Of a DNA stretch of 64,000 nt, positions 37,042-48,564 are shown in pieces; positions within the stretch are counted from its first letter, which is position 1; each line of letters starts with the position of its first letter. The stretch comes from Tulasnella sp. 424 (lineage: Eukaryota; Basidiomycota; Agaricomycetes; Cantharellales; Tulasnellaceae). The DNA lies in assembly GCA_019633425.1 (NCBI GenBank), contig WSUB01000024.1, positions 287,856-351,855 on the forward strand. Direction: 5' to 3'. The notes beneath the pieces were generated by a model. It ran no database searches. It was not told the DNA's origin and saw only the letters and a list, made by a program, of their open reading frames with translations. The translations under genes and the position numbers were made by a program.

Positions 37042-37317
37042 ATTATTCTATCCTTAGGACTTCGTGTTTAGCATCATACAGCCATATATTTAAACATGTC
37101 TCGATTAGATCTACATTAATATACGGTCATATTGGTAATTGTGGCGGTGGCATGGTCAGCCAACTGTGTAGCTTACGCAGACCCCGCGGAAGCGGAACCG
37201 TGTGGAATAGTCTCGTATGAAAGGGGTTAACCAAACAGGGCCGCGAAGTCCATTTCCTACCTTCCACCTCGATCCTCCACCACATCCTCCTGCCCCCGTT
37301 CTGCGACGCCTTTTTCA

Positions 37318-38236
37318 ATGCTGAAACGCGCCCGACCCGTCTCTCCAGTGTCTGGTGGAAGCTCGTACGACGACGACGAAGAACGGCCGCGGACAAAACG
37401 AGTTCGATTCGCGACTGGCGTCCCCGAACCTGTCGCTTCGTCATCTCGGGACCGCGACAGAAATGCAAGGCAGGAGCGTGGACAGGAGGAACAACACTCG
37501 GTGAGGGAGCCTGCATTGCGTGGTCGACGCGTGGCAAGGGGCGGATTGCAGCGGGGACCTGGAGTTGACGAGGACGGAGGAGACGCGAGCGACGAGGGAA
37601 CCAGTTCAGACGAGGAAATAGCGGCCCCGACGCAGCGGTATAGCAGGTCACCACCACCACCTGAACGAACTTCGCCAACGTCAACTGCTTGGTCCGAATA
37701 CACCACCATCAACTCGTTGCTTGGCGCTCTAAACCGCTCTCGAACGAGCCATCACAAATCCATTTCCTCCGCTACGGTGACTCCTCCGTCGCATCGGCAG
37801 GTGCCGAATAAGGAGACTGTTGAACGCTCTTTGGAGAGCGCTCGACATCGTCTTGCCGTTCCGACACGCAAAAACCTACCATTACTCCACTCCACCCCCC
37901 AAACGACGCATGGGCAGGGCCAACCGAACTTAGGGGCGTTGGGATGGCGTCACAGCAGAGCAACGGCCCACCGACATCGTCCTACTGTGCCTTCGCCCCT
38001 ATCTCGAGCTGCTATTTCAAACGAAGACGATGGTGCGGCTGAGACTGCCGTCAAGTGGGAGTCCGAGGCGGTTCGGCAGAGATACGAAGAAACGAACAAG
38101 TAAGTGAACCGGTTCCGGTCTTTCCTGTTGAATGAGAGCTAATTGCTAAATCTTTTCCCTTTCATCAAGGTTATTGAAATCATTAATTTTGAGCAGGAGA
38201 CCGGCGCCAGAGGATCTTGACGAGGAGGAAGAGTAG
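37318..38236 (+). CDS. acidic/basic low-complexity protein, probably nuclear, unknown function
   Basis: Two exons (37318-38101, then from about 38170 after a short intron). Starts MLKRARPVSPVSGGSSYDDD followed by a basic cluster (RPRTKRVRF) that could be a nuclear localisation signal. A Ser/Pro/Arg-rich middle follows, then a conserved-looking segment WSEYTTINSLLGALNRSRTS. The C terminus KLLKSLILSRRPAPEDLDEE ends in acidic residues. No known domain recognised. The splice is supported because it converts a frame ending at the intron into a short, strongly acidic tail. Confidence 0.6.
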
Positions 38237-38607
38237 TGTCTTGGAAATCATACCCCGCTTCAGCCACTATCACTCCATGCTTCGCTTTACTTCGGATGCC
38301 CAGTACTTGCTTTATTCTCTTACTCTCTCCTACCATCAACATTATTACTTCTCGAGTTATATCCCTGCTTTTCACACTCTCAACCCAATTTCTGTTATTC
38401 AGGAACAGTTCATTCCACGGCATGCTCTCGGTTTCGCTTTGTATCCAAATAATCACCCTCAAACCACCTGTATATACTCTACGTGATAGGTTGTGTTTTA
38501 TCACATGTCGATGTAGTTTGTTACTAATCGGTCCGTGTCTGGGCGATGGCGCCATTCTCTCATGGGATAGCAAAATGCAGCTGGCGCGATTGGTTGGTAT
38601 ATATTGA
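38237..38607. other. convergent 3' intergenic region
   Basis: Between the acidic protein gene and frataxin. Short overlapping ORFs only; probably 3' UTRs. Confidence 0.45.
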
Positions 38608-39348
38608 CTATGCTTGGACATCAACTGGGCTCCCAAGAATCGCTTTGATTTCCTCCTCGAGGAGGCTCTTGAGGGATTTGTTATCGCGGGTGTAGAACCA
38701 GACGCCGCCGTCGTCGTTTGAGTAGTCGTACCGCTTTGGTCCGCTGAGTTGGAGAAAGAATGGTGGGAGTGGTGCTGATGAGCTAATGCGACTGACTATG
38801 CAGTAAGGAAATCAAGATAATAACACACCTAGTCGGGGAAGACAGCCATATTTGCATGTTGGGTGGCTGCTTGTTAATGACATACGTGCCATGTTCACCC
38901 GCTTTCAAGGTCAGGACACCGCTCTGCGAGAAGGAAGAGGCTCAGTCCAACCGCTCAAATAGTATGGGATACGCGACTTACAGAATAGTCGACTTCCCAG
39001 TCTTCTGCTCCTTCTGCGGTCTCCACGATTTCTTCCAAGGATTCCAGCAACCGATCCATGCTTTCGTCCGCGAGCTCATGGTATTTCGACATGCTCAATT
39101 CTCTGCACGAGATTCGACCTTGTCAAGCCTCGTCATTCTTCAAACGGCTATACCGAGCGCAAATATTCGACGTACCCTTTCTCGTAATTTGTTCGTGAGC
39201 TTGACGTGAATGTCCGCCCTGCGATTGACGGTGTCCTCGAAATCCAATGTCGTGCAACGAGAATTGGGGCGGACTTTCGTACGCTGGCAGTAGAGAACGT
39301 CCGCACGGATGAAATAACGTGTCTTCTAGCGAGTAGCCGGGATAGCAT
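38608..39348 (-). CDS. YFH1: frataxin, mitochondrial iron-sulfur cluster assembly factor
   Basis: Acts with the Nfs1-Isd11-Isu complex in the mitochondrial matrix. Exon 1 (from 39348) is an Arg/Ser-rich mitochondrial presequence: [20 protein letters not shown]. The mature part reads [40 protein letters not shown] (acidic iron-binding helix), [49 protein letters not shown] and [14 protein letters not shown]. These are the CyaY/frataxin beta-sheet motifs (GVLTL, [23 protein letters not shown]). The start at 39348 was preferred to 39408 because it begins the presequence directly. Its start codon is 96 bp from that of PIG-S. Confidence 0.95.
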
Positions 39349-39444
39349 TGTTAGCAGCAGCTGCAGGAGGTAAGGGCTCCGTTGGTCGTTCGGAAGGTGA
39401 AGGCTCAAAAGATTCGAACCGTGAGACCTTCACCTCCTTTCGAC

Positions 39445-41312
39445 ATGGAACTCACCCCCGAATCTGCCACGGAACCAACCGCTCCTCCAGGTTGTCGTTC
39501 CGAGCCACCATACCAGCAGCCAGATACTCGCCTCCGCATTGTTCTCTCGTATTGGTTGATCTTCTTCCTTGGCTTACCATTATGGTGGCGGACGACAAGC
39601 ATTGAACGGTTGGCGTTGCCACGCGCCAAAGTGGAACAGATATCAAACTTGAAAGACGATGTAGGACTTTTTTTTCTGAATTTCATGGTGACTTTATATC
39701 TAATGTACCATTTTATTCCGCAGTTTCGTCTACCGGTTTCGTTAAATCTGACGTCCGAAGTTCCCGGATTGAATGTCCCGGACCTCATACCAAAGCTGCA
39801 AGCGGCATTCACGAACACAGATGCCATCAGCAAAACTTTGAAACTGTCATTTATTGATGGCTCTCCGAATGCCGTGGTTTATCAGGATTGCGGATCTGAA
39901 GGAACCAGCATTTGTCCAGTTCTCAACGATCACTACTCTATCAAAATATTACCCGCCTCTGCGACTTCTGAATACGCCATAGATGATCTCTCACTTCAAG
40001 TGCCATTCGACCATACTTCATCCAGCTCTGTGCAAGATCTCTCGAATAGCTTGACTAAATTGTTATTGCCACCAGCAACGGACGCTTATAGACTGCGCGT
40101 CGCTCAATACGCACCGCGGTACCGTTTGGCATTTAGTCTCCTCAACGAAGATGCTAGCTTGGGAGGTGGAGCTACGGGGTGGGAGATCGAAGAGGCTCTG
40201 GCTCGTGAGTCCGAAGCATCCTTGGAGGGATGGTGGGACTGACGCTGTTGTGCATAAGGCCACATCGAACCCACGTTGCGTCAACTGAGCACATTGCACA
40301 ACTTTACCATTGAAAGCCAAGTTCAATATCACGCGCCGCTTGCTTTCGAGCCCCAAACGGTGGAGGGCGGCTTTGTGGTTAGTGACGATGATTTGAAGGT
40401 CTTCGTCAACTCGGCCGAATGGACTCTCGGTAAGATTCCCAAAGGGTACCGAAAAACTCATACTCACTGGTTCACTTAGCCTCAAGCTCTTCCAATGATC
40501 CCGTACTGCATTTCGTCTTGTTCATTCCGGCGGCGAATAGGAGTCCCCTTCACGTTTTGGACTCACACGGTAAGTAAAATGGCACAAGTAGTGGAACTTT
40601 CCGCTAAATGGGCGTTTTTCTAGGCAAGACGTCACCTTCCAACGCGTTCGTGCTCCCGCAGTGGGGAGGCATCGTTGTTTACAATCCCCATTCTGCCACC
40701 CCACTGGCTGAGCACTTAGATGTTCAAGCTCTTCATTCCACCTTCCGTCACTTTGACACGCAGCTCCGGTCCCTCCTTGGGGTTCCTCCATTACCGGTCA
40801 ACCTGCGACAACGGTCATCAAATAGCATCACGCGTTGGCAGCTGGACTCCCTCCTCCGCTATAGGGCCCGAGAGAATGTCCGGGAAAGCATTGATACCCT
40901 CTCGAGTATCCTCAAACTTGTGGACCGGATCAAAGGCATGCCAGTTGGGGAAACCGTTCGGTCTGACTTCAACGCAGCATTAGATGCGTTGAACGACGTG
41001 AGTGCAGTGAAGATAGCGTGTCTCTGTTTGATATTGACGACACCCCGAATTCCTACTCACCAGGTTTACCTCACGTACGATTATGCATCGTCCAAGGCCA
41101 TTCTCTCAGCTTCCGCGAGAGCCCTAGTCAGCTCCTCGAAAGCCTTCTTTAATCCCAACATGGTGGCAATGCTTTACTTCCCAGTCGAACACAAATACGC
41201 AGTCTACACGCCTCTCTTTGCACCAATTGCCGTTCCGTTGTTGGTATCCCTCATACGAGAATTGCGAGACTTCGCGAAGAGAAGGTACGGCAGTAAAGTC
41301 AAGGCGGAATGA
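39445..41312 (+). CDS. GPI17: GPI transamidase subunit PIG-S/Gpi17
   Basis: ER membrane subunit of the complex that attaches GPI anchors to proteins. An N-terminal transmembrane helix follows a Pro-rich start (RLRIVLSYWLIFFLGLPLWW, then RTTSIERLALPRA, a PIG-S hallmark). The lumenal domain includes FRLPVSLNLTSE, HIEPTLRQLSTLHNFTIESQ, LHFVLFIPAANRSPLHVLDS and FVLPQWGGIVVYNP (the QWGGI motif). A C-terminal transmembrane helix follows (YTPLFAPIAVPLLVSLIREL). At least five introns; intron 39661-39723 is 63 nt with no stop, so its retention would keep the frame. Start 39445 (MELTPESA) is the first Met after the divergent promoter. Confidence 0.92.
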
Positions 41313-41817
41313 ACCTTTTGGTACGTCAGTTGGCTCCAGAAACGTCACCTACCGGCTCATAAACTGTTCAGGACGTTCAATCTATACATATATATCTCAG
41401 TCGGCATTTTTATGTTCAACCTCTCGTTCCGAAGGCTGTGCCTTTCCAACTTTACCAAGGACTGTCATATTGATGCAAGGCTCCCCTCGACCCGCTACCG
41501 GAAAAGCCCAGCAGTGTCTGCCCACCGATAACTCGTGTTCTTGATTAATCTCCTGGATTGCACGCAATATCCATCCCATTGTGTAGAAACCCGTGTGACT
41601 ATAAAGCAAACACCGTGAGCCACAAAAGCCTCTCTGAATTGTCCCCCTTCACGCAGTCCTCTGCCACCGTGCCAACTCACTTAGTCATTAGGCCTGCTAC
41701 CCCCTCCTACAGGTATCAATCTTGGTCTTAAAACGATATTCTCCTCTAACTCACTTTCGAAGTTCGATAACAGAGATAGTCCAGTAACCCCACCGTTCAC
41801 CCAGTATATTACACAAG
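41313..41817. other. intergenic region between PIG-S and gene X
   Basis: 3' flank of PIG-S followed by the promoter and 5' UTR of gene X. No gene recognised. Confidence 0.45.
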
Positions 41818-43026
41818 ATGCAGGGAGAGGCGACGTCAGCGGCAGCGACGGATCAACTTCCTCCCTTCCCACCTCACTTGTTCGCGCTTATTCTACAATA
41901 CCTCCTCCCGCCGACCCCCCCAATACCATCTCACCTCCTGTCCAACTCTCTCCTTCAGCGCCATTATTTCCTGGACATCAATCCCTCCGATGACCCGGAC
42001 CTCTATTTCCTTTTTCCAGCTCCTGGAAAGAAGTCATCCGAGGTAGTCCGCGAACTAGAGCGAATGGCAAGCGGTGGAAATGCTCCTCCCAACGCTGAAA
42101 AGCCGGATGTGGAGTATGTGGCGCAGGAAGGCTCCGCTGTCCGGGCTCGCGTGCGTCTGGGCGAGAATCTTCTGGTTATCTTTTCTCTGGATGTTAGGAA
42201 TCCCAACGTCCAGGGAGCATTGGCGACTGAAGCCTCACAGGATGCTGGACCCGAATGGCGATACCATGATGTAATTTGGAAGTCTGACGCCCTTCTAGCT
42301 GGGCACTCAGATATTCAAGCCGCCATAAGCTCTGCTTCAAATTTGTTGAATGCTACCGAAGGCGCTGACCAGGCGGGCGAGCAGAATGGAGAAGAAGAGG
42401 ATGACAGTCCCGAAGCACGACAAAAGCGCGCCGAGGAGTTCTGGAGCGGGTGGTCTAGTCCTTCGTCCCTCGACAACTCACCTGCAGTGGAGCGGAAGCC
42501 TTTGTCTTCCGAAGATGCAGAGGCTTCCTACTTTGCTCGATACGGCGAAGTGATCCCTGTCATTCCCGATTCCAGCCACGCGTCTACGATAGCGAGCTCC
42601 ACCCGCCCCTCCACCGCAGGCGATTCACTCACCGGAAGCCGGATTTTAGGAATGATGGCCAGCTCTCAAATTCCGGTTATCCCGACAGAAGGGTACAATA
42701 CCCCCACCACTATGTCATCACACAAGTTAGCCATTAGTGCATTCGAGCCCGCTTCTGCGGTAATTACAGGTGCAGAGCACGAGACCGGGAAAACGCCCAC
42801 CATATCCCGCCGAACACCTCTCCTCGGAGACTCCGCTATCCTGGTGCCTAAAGAGGAGTCGAAGGATGGGAGTACAGACACGTTGGATGCTGGAGTTGCG
42901 GATGTTGTTCAAGGGGCCTGGAAATTGTGGAATGCTGGTCGTCGGGAGGCTGATCAGGGGAGCTTGGCGAGCCGGAAGGAAGAATTTATCCGTCTGATCG
43001 AAAGGACTGTTGGATCATTCTCGTAG
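41818..43026 (+). CDS. unknown protein X, donor of the array's tail fragments
   Basis: A single long reading frame of 402 codons. The N terminus has a hydrophobic, Pro-rich segment (PPFPPHLFALILQYLLPPTP) and LQRHYFLDINPSDDPDLYFL. The middle is acidic and low in complexity (NGEEEDDSPEARQKRAEEFW). The C-terminal part is ISRRTPLLGDSAILVPKEES and VADVVQGAWKLWNAGRR. No domain recognised. It looks intact and single-copy in its N-terminal two-thirds, whereas its last ~90 codons (from about 42744) recur three times, degenerate, inside the F-box array at 45.4, 48.0 and 50.6 kb. It is therefore the left-hand ancestral neighbour of the amplified unit. Confidence 0.7.
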   Translation: MQGEATSAAATDQLPPFPPHLFALILQYLLPPTPPIPSHLLSNSLLQRHYFLDINPSDDPDLYFLFPAPGKKSSEVVRELERMASGGNAPPNAEKPDVEYVAQEGSAVRARVRLGENLLVIFSLDVRNPNVQGALATEASQDAGPEWRYHDVIWKSDALLAGHSDIQAAISSASNLLNATEGADQAGEQNGEEEDDSPEARQKRAEEFWSGWSSPSSLDNSPAVERKPLSSEDAEASYFARYGEVIPVIPDSSHASTIASSTRPSTAGDSLTGSRILGMMASSQIPVIPTEGYNTPTTMSSHKLAISAFEPASAVITGAEHETGKTPTISRRTPLLGDSAILVPKEESKDGSTDTLDAGVADVVQGAWKLWNAGRREADQGSLASRKEEFIRLIERTVGSFS

Positions 43027-43304
43027 CCATGAACTAGATCCGCAGTGATGCGCACTCTGTTAGCCCCCTTGTTCAGCGTAGGAATGAAATCGGATGCACG
43101 GTTAACCTCGAGCTGCGGGACGTCCGTCGATTCCATTTGCAGTGCAAAGGGCTTGGTACCTGAGCCGAGGAAGTATCAAGACAAAGCGGGGACTAAGCAG
43201 ATTTCATCTGAAACATTACTATTCAAATTAATTCTACAAAGACTGGACGCAGCCAGGCTTCTAATAAACAAGAAGGGACCTCATTTCAGCATCACGACAG
43301 CCCT

Positions 43305-45138
43305 CTATTTACCCCGAAAGAAGGTACACCCGGTCCCTATGAGGACAACACCCAACACCGCAAGCTCCGTGGTAATTTTTTCGAGTGACGTGTCAATTAA
43401 ACGACAGTTTACTAGTGATATTTTCCTAAGGCATGGCTGGGATATTGCTCGCAAAAGTCGTCGGCGTGTCGCGACCATCCCAATCAGCTGCTTAGCGTTG
43501 ATCCTGGCATCTTCTATACTGAGTTCCTGAAGCGACGCGAAGGGTAGTTGGGGTTTATCGCGTATCCCGGAAGGGTGACTGCTCCCTATCAACCACAACA
43601 CATCATAGAAATCCTTGGGGGCCTTGACCAGCACTTTCCTGACATCCACGTCCGCCAAGCGACGAAACATGAAATCCGTCTTCTGGTAATTAATGAGTTT
43701 TATTGTCAATGGAGGGTCATTGAGCCTAGTTTGAAAAGCTTTGATCAGTTTGGTAAACCCGGCTGCTTGATCGCTGGACGTAGGCCCTCCAAGATCGACA
43801 GATCGGACGCCTGCCGAATATATGATTCGCGTTGTAGCCCACGTGGATTGGTCCGGCTTCCGGTGAATATTGATAACTGCTCCGTCCGGAATTGGTCTGG
43901 CCGCGGTGTTCGGGAGGATGAAGTTGGAGAGGGTGTCAATGACTTCCGCATCTGGATATGACGGATATTCAATCCGAAGCGACCCCTTGGATTGGGGAGG
44001 AAATGCCAGTCGTTTCAAAAGAAACTTGGGCGATTCTACTCCTTTGAAATCCAACGTCAACTCCTGGAGGCGAGGCAGGGTGGCAGTGGGTACCGGGGCT
44101 GTGGATCCGGACGGCCAACCGTCGTGTTCGTGAAAGACTAGTGTCAGAAGATTGATGCATTTCGCTAAAAGGTGGATCGTTCTTGCTCCAAGGCGGGGCG
44201 AGCCGCCCAGAACGAGTGTTTGAAGCTTGCAAAGTTGAGAAGACGCCTCATTGGGCCGCCAATCTACTGCTTTGACTTGATGTAGGTGTTCTAGCCCCGC
44301 CGGTAGTTGTTTAATCGTCTCGGTTCCCCAACGTGATTGTGGCCAGGTAAGCTCCAAAGTTTCAAGGATAGGCGGACGACGAGAGAGTAAGGTCTCGCAA
44401 AACTGGGAAGCTTCCGGACTATTTGTGCGAATGCTCCGTACTTGGGCAATTTGGTTCTGTAGGGTTTGTCGATGAAGATGGTTACATCTCCACATTTCAC
44501 GGCCGGCTGTGCCAGTGGGTAGCAGGGCATACAAACACAGAGGTACGTGCTGGGCACGCTCCATAGTCCTGATGATTACTTCTGATGAAACTCCAATGTT
44601 TATCGCACTCCAGTACCTCGGAGAGGCAAGGATAAACTCATTCCATTGTGATGACACGCATCTCAACCGAAAGAGCTGCTTCCGGTGGGCTTCAACACGA
44701 TCCAAAGGGTAATCCGCGTCGTGAATACGATCCAAGTCGAGGACTTCAGCGAAAATGCAGTGAATGATGTCGATCGTAACTCGGTTAATAGCCGCTAGGC
44801 CGTTTCTCCGCCGTCGAATGGCCACTTCGATGGCCTCGTAAGTGGTGATTTGGTTCGCGCTCATGTTCGCTAACGTCGAATTTGGAAATAGACTGGAAGA
44901 ATCAGGAAGATTCACTGAGCCAAATAATGTATACGAAGGAGAGACAATCTATCACCTTAAGGAGAACTCGTAGATTTTCTCAAGTAAGCTGTCAGCTTGA
45001 GGCTGAAGAGTCGCAATGAGGGCGCCAAAGGTGATCTCTACATGGTCAGATTTCGCGTTGGTGGAAAGCGTCTCGGTCTCAAACAAGCTCAATCAGCCTA
45101 CTTTGAGAGGTAGCTGTGCCGCCGTCTGCAGACTCCAT
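43305..45138 (-). CDS. F-box protein, array copy A (intact)
   Basis: Three exons: a short first exon from 45138 (MESADGGTATSQ), a helix exon ITFGALIATLQPQADSLLEK, then a long exon of about 525 codons beginning SLFPNSTLANMSANQITTYE. The F-box is GLAAINRVTIDIIHCIFAEV…QLFRLRCVSSQWNEFILASP. A leucine-rich region follows (LCKLQTLVLGG, TATLPRLQELTLDF, LPFASLQELSIED), ending GCTFFRGK. Predicted SCF substrate adaptor; target unknown. The two upstream exons are inferred from splice sites that are shared by all four array copies. It lies convergent with gene X. Confidence 0.83.
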
Positions 45139-45368
45139 TATTGAAATGTATGGTCCTAATGCAATTGCGGTTCCAACGTGCGGGGGGTGGGAGTGGGGGG
45201 ATGCACCGAGGGTGGCCGAATGGGACAATGGTGCCTCGTGATCACGATTTAGGCGCTACCAATAATTTCACTCTCATCGACTCTCTTTACACTCGACCAC
45301 CTTTCCCCTTCCTCAACTCCCACCTCTCGCCAAAATCGTCCAAGCAGATTATCAAAGTATAAGTCAAA
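45139..45368. promoter_or_regulatory. duplicated divergent F-box/DAHP synthase promoter, copy 1
   Basis: Copy of the promoter that lies between F-box D and the real DAHP synthase. Contains the G-rich tract at 45182-45200, the GCGCTACCAATAATTTCA-type block and CGACTC where the synthase copy has TGACTC. Now placed in front of the chimeric ORF at 45369. Confidence 0.65.
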
Positions 45369-45656
45369 ATGAGCATCACAGTGTGCCCGCTTCTACGGTA
45401 TTTACAGGTGCAGAGAACGAGATCGGGAAACCTATCCCGCGGAACACCCCTCCTCGAAGACTCCGCTGTCCTGGTGCCGAGAGAGGAGCTGAAGGATGAT
45501 GATACAGACACGTTGGACGCTGGAGTAGCTGATGTTATTCGAGGGGCCTGGAAGTTGTGGAATGGGTCGTCCGACGACCGACCAGGGGAGCAATTGGCGA
45601 GCGGGAAGGGAGAATTTGTCCGGCTGATCGAAGGGACTCTCGTATCCACGAACTAG
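45369..45656 (+). CDS. chimeric ORF: DAHP synthase start fused to gene X tail
   Basis: An open frame of 95 codons. Codons 1-5 (MSITV) come from DAHP synthase. Codons after the junction come from X, first in a shifted frame (CPLLRYLQVQRTRSGN); then, thanks to a small deletion, in the parental frame (TPLLEDSAVLVPREEL, AGVADVIRGAWKLWN) to the stop. Sister fusions at 47994 and 50628 stop after ten codons (TAA); here the TAA reads TAT, so the frame stays open. It sits behind a copy of the synthase promoter and could be expressed, but whether it makes a protein is unknown. It may equally be an accidental ORF. Confidence 0.45.
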   Translation: MSITVCPLLRYLQVQRTRSGNLSRGTPLLEDSAVLVPREELKDDDTDTLDAGVADVIRGAWKLWNGSSDDRPGEQLASGKGEFVRLIEGTLVSTN

Positions 45657-45914
45657 ATCCGGAATGATGCACACCGTGTTACCCATGCTTGTGCAGCTTA
45701 GAGATGAAGGCGGGTGCACGGTTGACCTCAAGCTGAGGGACATTTGCCGATTCCATGTGCAATGCATGGGGAGTTTTGTACCTGAGCTGAGGAAATCTTA
45801 AGACTAGGTGGGGAATAAGCAATTTTTATATGATTATTGCTATTGTAACGAATTATACAAAGACCAGACGCAGCTAGGCTTTGAGTAAACAAGAGTGTGA
45901 CTCGGTTTCCAGTA

Positions 45915-47766
45915 TCACGATAGTGATCTAGTTTGTTTCCCAGAGAAGACGGTACACCCGGTCCCCCCAAGAACAACGCCCAATTCCCCAAGCCCCTTGG
46001 CAGCCTGCTTAAGTGACGCCCCAGTGAGATGACACTTTACTAGTGATATTTTTTCTATGCACGGCCCGGAAATCACTCCCAAATGGCGTTTGCGTCTCGC
46101 GACCATTCCCGTCAATTGCTGAGCGTTGATGTTGGTGTCTTCTATGATAAGTTCCTGCAGCGACCCAAAAGATAATTTAGGTTTAGCGGCTGTCCCAGAA
46201 GGACTACCATTCTCCATCAACCTCAACACTCCATTAATGTCGGTCGGGGACTTGATCAACACTTTCCTGGCATCCACATCCGCTAAGTAACGCAATATCC
46301 CGTCCGTACCCCGGCAATTATGGAGTATAATTGTTAGTGGGGGGCGATTGAGCCGAGTTTGAAAAGCTGTGATCATTTTGACAAACCGGACCGCTTGCTC
46401 GCCAGGCGTCGGCCCACCAAGATCGACCGAACGGAAGCCTGCCGAATAGATAATTCGCGGGTGTGGGTCCGGATGGCAATGGACATCGAGAACTGCCATG
46501 TTCAGGACCGGTTGGGTTGCAGTGCTCGGGAGGATGAAGTTGCAGAGGCTCTCCATGACTTCCGCCTCTGGATGCTGTGGGGCAACCTGCTCAATCCGAA
46601 CCGACCCTTTGGATCCGGGAGGGAAGGTCAAGCGTTTAATAAGGAACTTGAATGACTCTATCCCCCTGAAATCGGTTACCAACTCCTGGAGGCGAGGGAG
46701 TGTGACGGCAGGTAGGAGCTCCGTGGGTCCAGACACCCGACCATCGTTCCGAGTCTCGTGAAATGTGATGAATAATTTCTGGAGATTGGTGCACTCGGCT
46801 AAGAGATGAATCGTCTTTGCACTATGGCCGGCCCATCCGCGTAGGACAAGGGTTTGAAGCTTGCACAATTGGGAAGCCGCCGCATTGGGCCGCCAATCTA
46901 CTGCCTTTATTTGACGCAGGCGTTCTAGTCCCGTCGGCAGTGGTACGATAATATCGGCTCCCCAAGATGATTGCGGCCAGGTAGTAAGATCCAACGTTTC
47001 GAGGAGAGACGGACCATGAGAGAGTAGGGTCTTGAAAAACTTCGAAGCTTCCGGACTGTTGGTGCGAATGCTCCGGACTTGGTCGATTTGGTTCTGGAGA
47101 GTATTTCGATGAGGATGATTAACGTCCCATATTTTACGTTCGGCCGGGCTGGTGGGCAGCAGAGCATACAAGCATAGAGGTGCCTGCTGGGCCCGCTTCA
47201 TCGTCCTGACGATTATTTCTTCGGAAACTCCAAGGTTTATCGCACTCCAGTACCTCGAGGAGACGAGACAAAATTCATTCCATGACACCGACACGCATCG
47301 CAAACGAAAGAGGTGCTTCCGGTGGGCTTCAACGCGATCCAGAGGGAAATCGGCGTCGTGGATTCGATCCAAGTCGAGGGCTTCAGCAAAAATGCAGTGG
47401 ACGATGTCGATAGGAAGTCGGTTGATAGCTACTAGGCTGTTTCTCCGCCGCCGGACAGCCACCTCGATGGCTTCGTAAGTGGCAATTTGGTTCGCGATTT
47501 CCTCCGTCGAGGTTGAATTTGGAAATAGACTGGAAGACTTATTCAGCAATGTAGTACATATGAAGGAGAAAGACTGTATCACCCTGAGGAGGACTGGTAG
47601 ATCCTCTCGAGCAAGATGTCAACCTGAGGCTGAAGAGTCGTAATGAGGGTGCCAACGGTGATCACTACATGGGCAGATTTCGCGTTGGTGGAGAAGCGTC
47701 TCAGTCTCGAACAAGCGAGATCGGCTTACCTTGAGAGGCAGCTGTGCCGCTGCCTGCGGACTCCAT
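45915..47766 (-). CDS. F-box protein, array copy B (intact)
   Basis: Same three-exon plan as copy A, first exon from 47766 (MESAGSGTAASQ). F-box: SLVAINRLPIDIVHCIFAEA…HLFRLRCVSVSWNEFCLVSS. The leucine-rich region includes LCKLQTLVLRGWAGHSAKTI and LSFGSLQELIIEDTNINAQQ. The C terminus GCTVFSGKQTRSLS is a few residues longer than in copies A and D. No lesion seen in the long exon. Located between X-tail fragments 1 and 2. Confidence 0.82.
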
Positions 47767-47993
47767 ATATTGAGATGTATGGTCCTTATGCGATTACGGC
47801 TCGAACGTGCGGGGGTGGGGGGATGCACCAAGGGTTGGCCGAATGGGAAAATAGTGCCTCACGATTTATGTAAGTAGGCGCTACCAATAAATTCACTCGC
47901 ATCGACTCTTTTACACTCGAACACCTTTCCCCTTCCTCAACTCCCACCTCTCGCAAAATTTATCCAAGCAGATAATCAAAGTGTAAGTCAAAA

Positions 47994-48297
47994 ATGAGCG
48001 TCACAGTGAGCCCGCTTCTGCGGTAATTACAGGTGCAGAGAACGAGATTGGGAAACCTATCCCGCGGAACACCCCTCCTCGAAGACTCCGCTGTCCTGGT
48101 ACCGAGAGAGGAGCTGAAGGATGGGGGTACAGACACATTGGACGCCGGAGTAGCTGATGTCATTCGAGGGGCCTGGAAATTGTGGAATGCAGGTCGTTGG
48201 ACGACCGACGTCGACCAGCTGGGAGCTTGGCTAGCAGGAAAGAAGAATTTGTCCGGCTGATCGAAAGGGCTGTCAGGTCATTCTCGTGGCCATGAAC
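47994..48297 (+). pseudogene. X-tail fragment 2 behind a duplicated synthase start
   Basis: Reads ATG AGC GTC ACA GTG AGC CCG CTT CTG CGG TAA: five synthase codons, then X sequence in the wrong frame, and a stop. Downstream the X frame (TPLLEDSAVLVPREEL, GVADVIRGAWKLWNAGR) is recognisable and then decays. A non-coding remnant of the tandem duplication. Confidence 0.8.
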
Positions 48298-48564
48298 TAT
48301 ATCCGGAATGATCACACCGTATACATATGCTTGTGCAGCTGTGGGATGAAGGCGGGTGCACGGTTGACCTCAAGCTGAGGGACGTTTGATTTCATGTGCA
48401 AAGCAGGGAGGTTTGTACCTGAGCTGAGGAAGTCTTAAGACCAGGCGGGGACTAAGCAATTATCATCTGATTATTGCTATTCTAACGAATCCTACAAAGA
48501 CCAAACGTAGCAAGGCTTTTAGCAAACAAAAGTGTGACCCGATTTCCGGCATCACGATAACACT

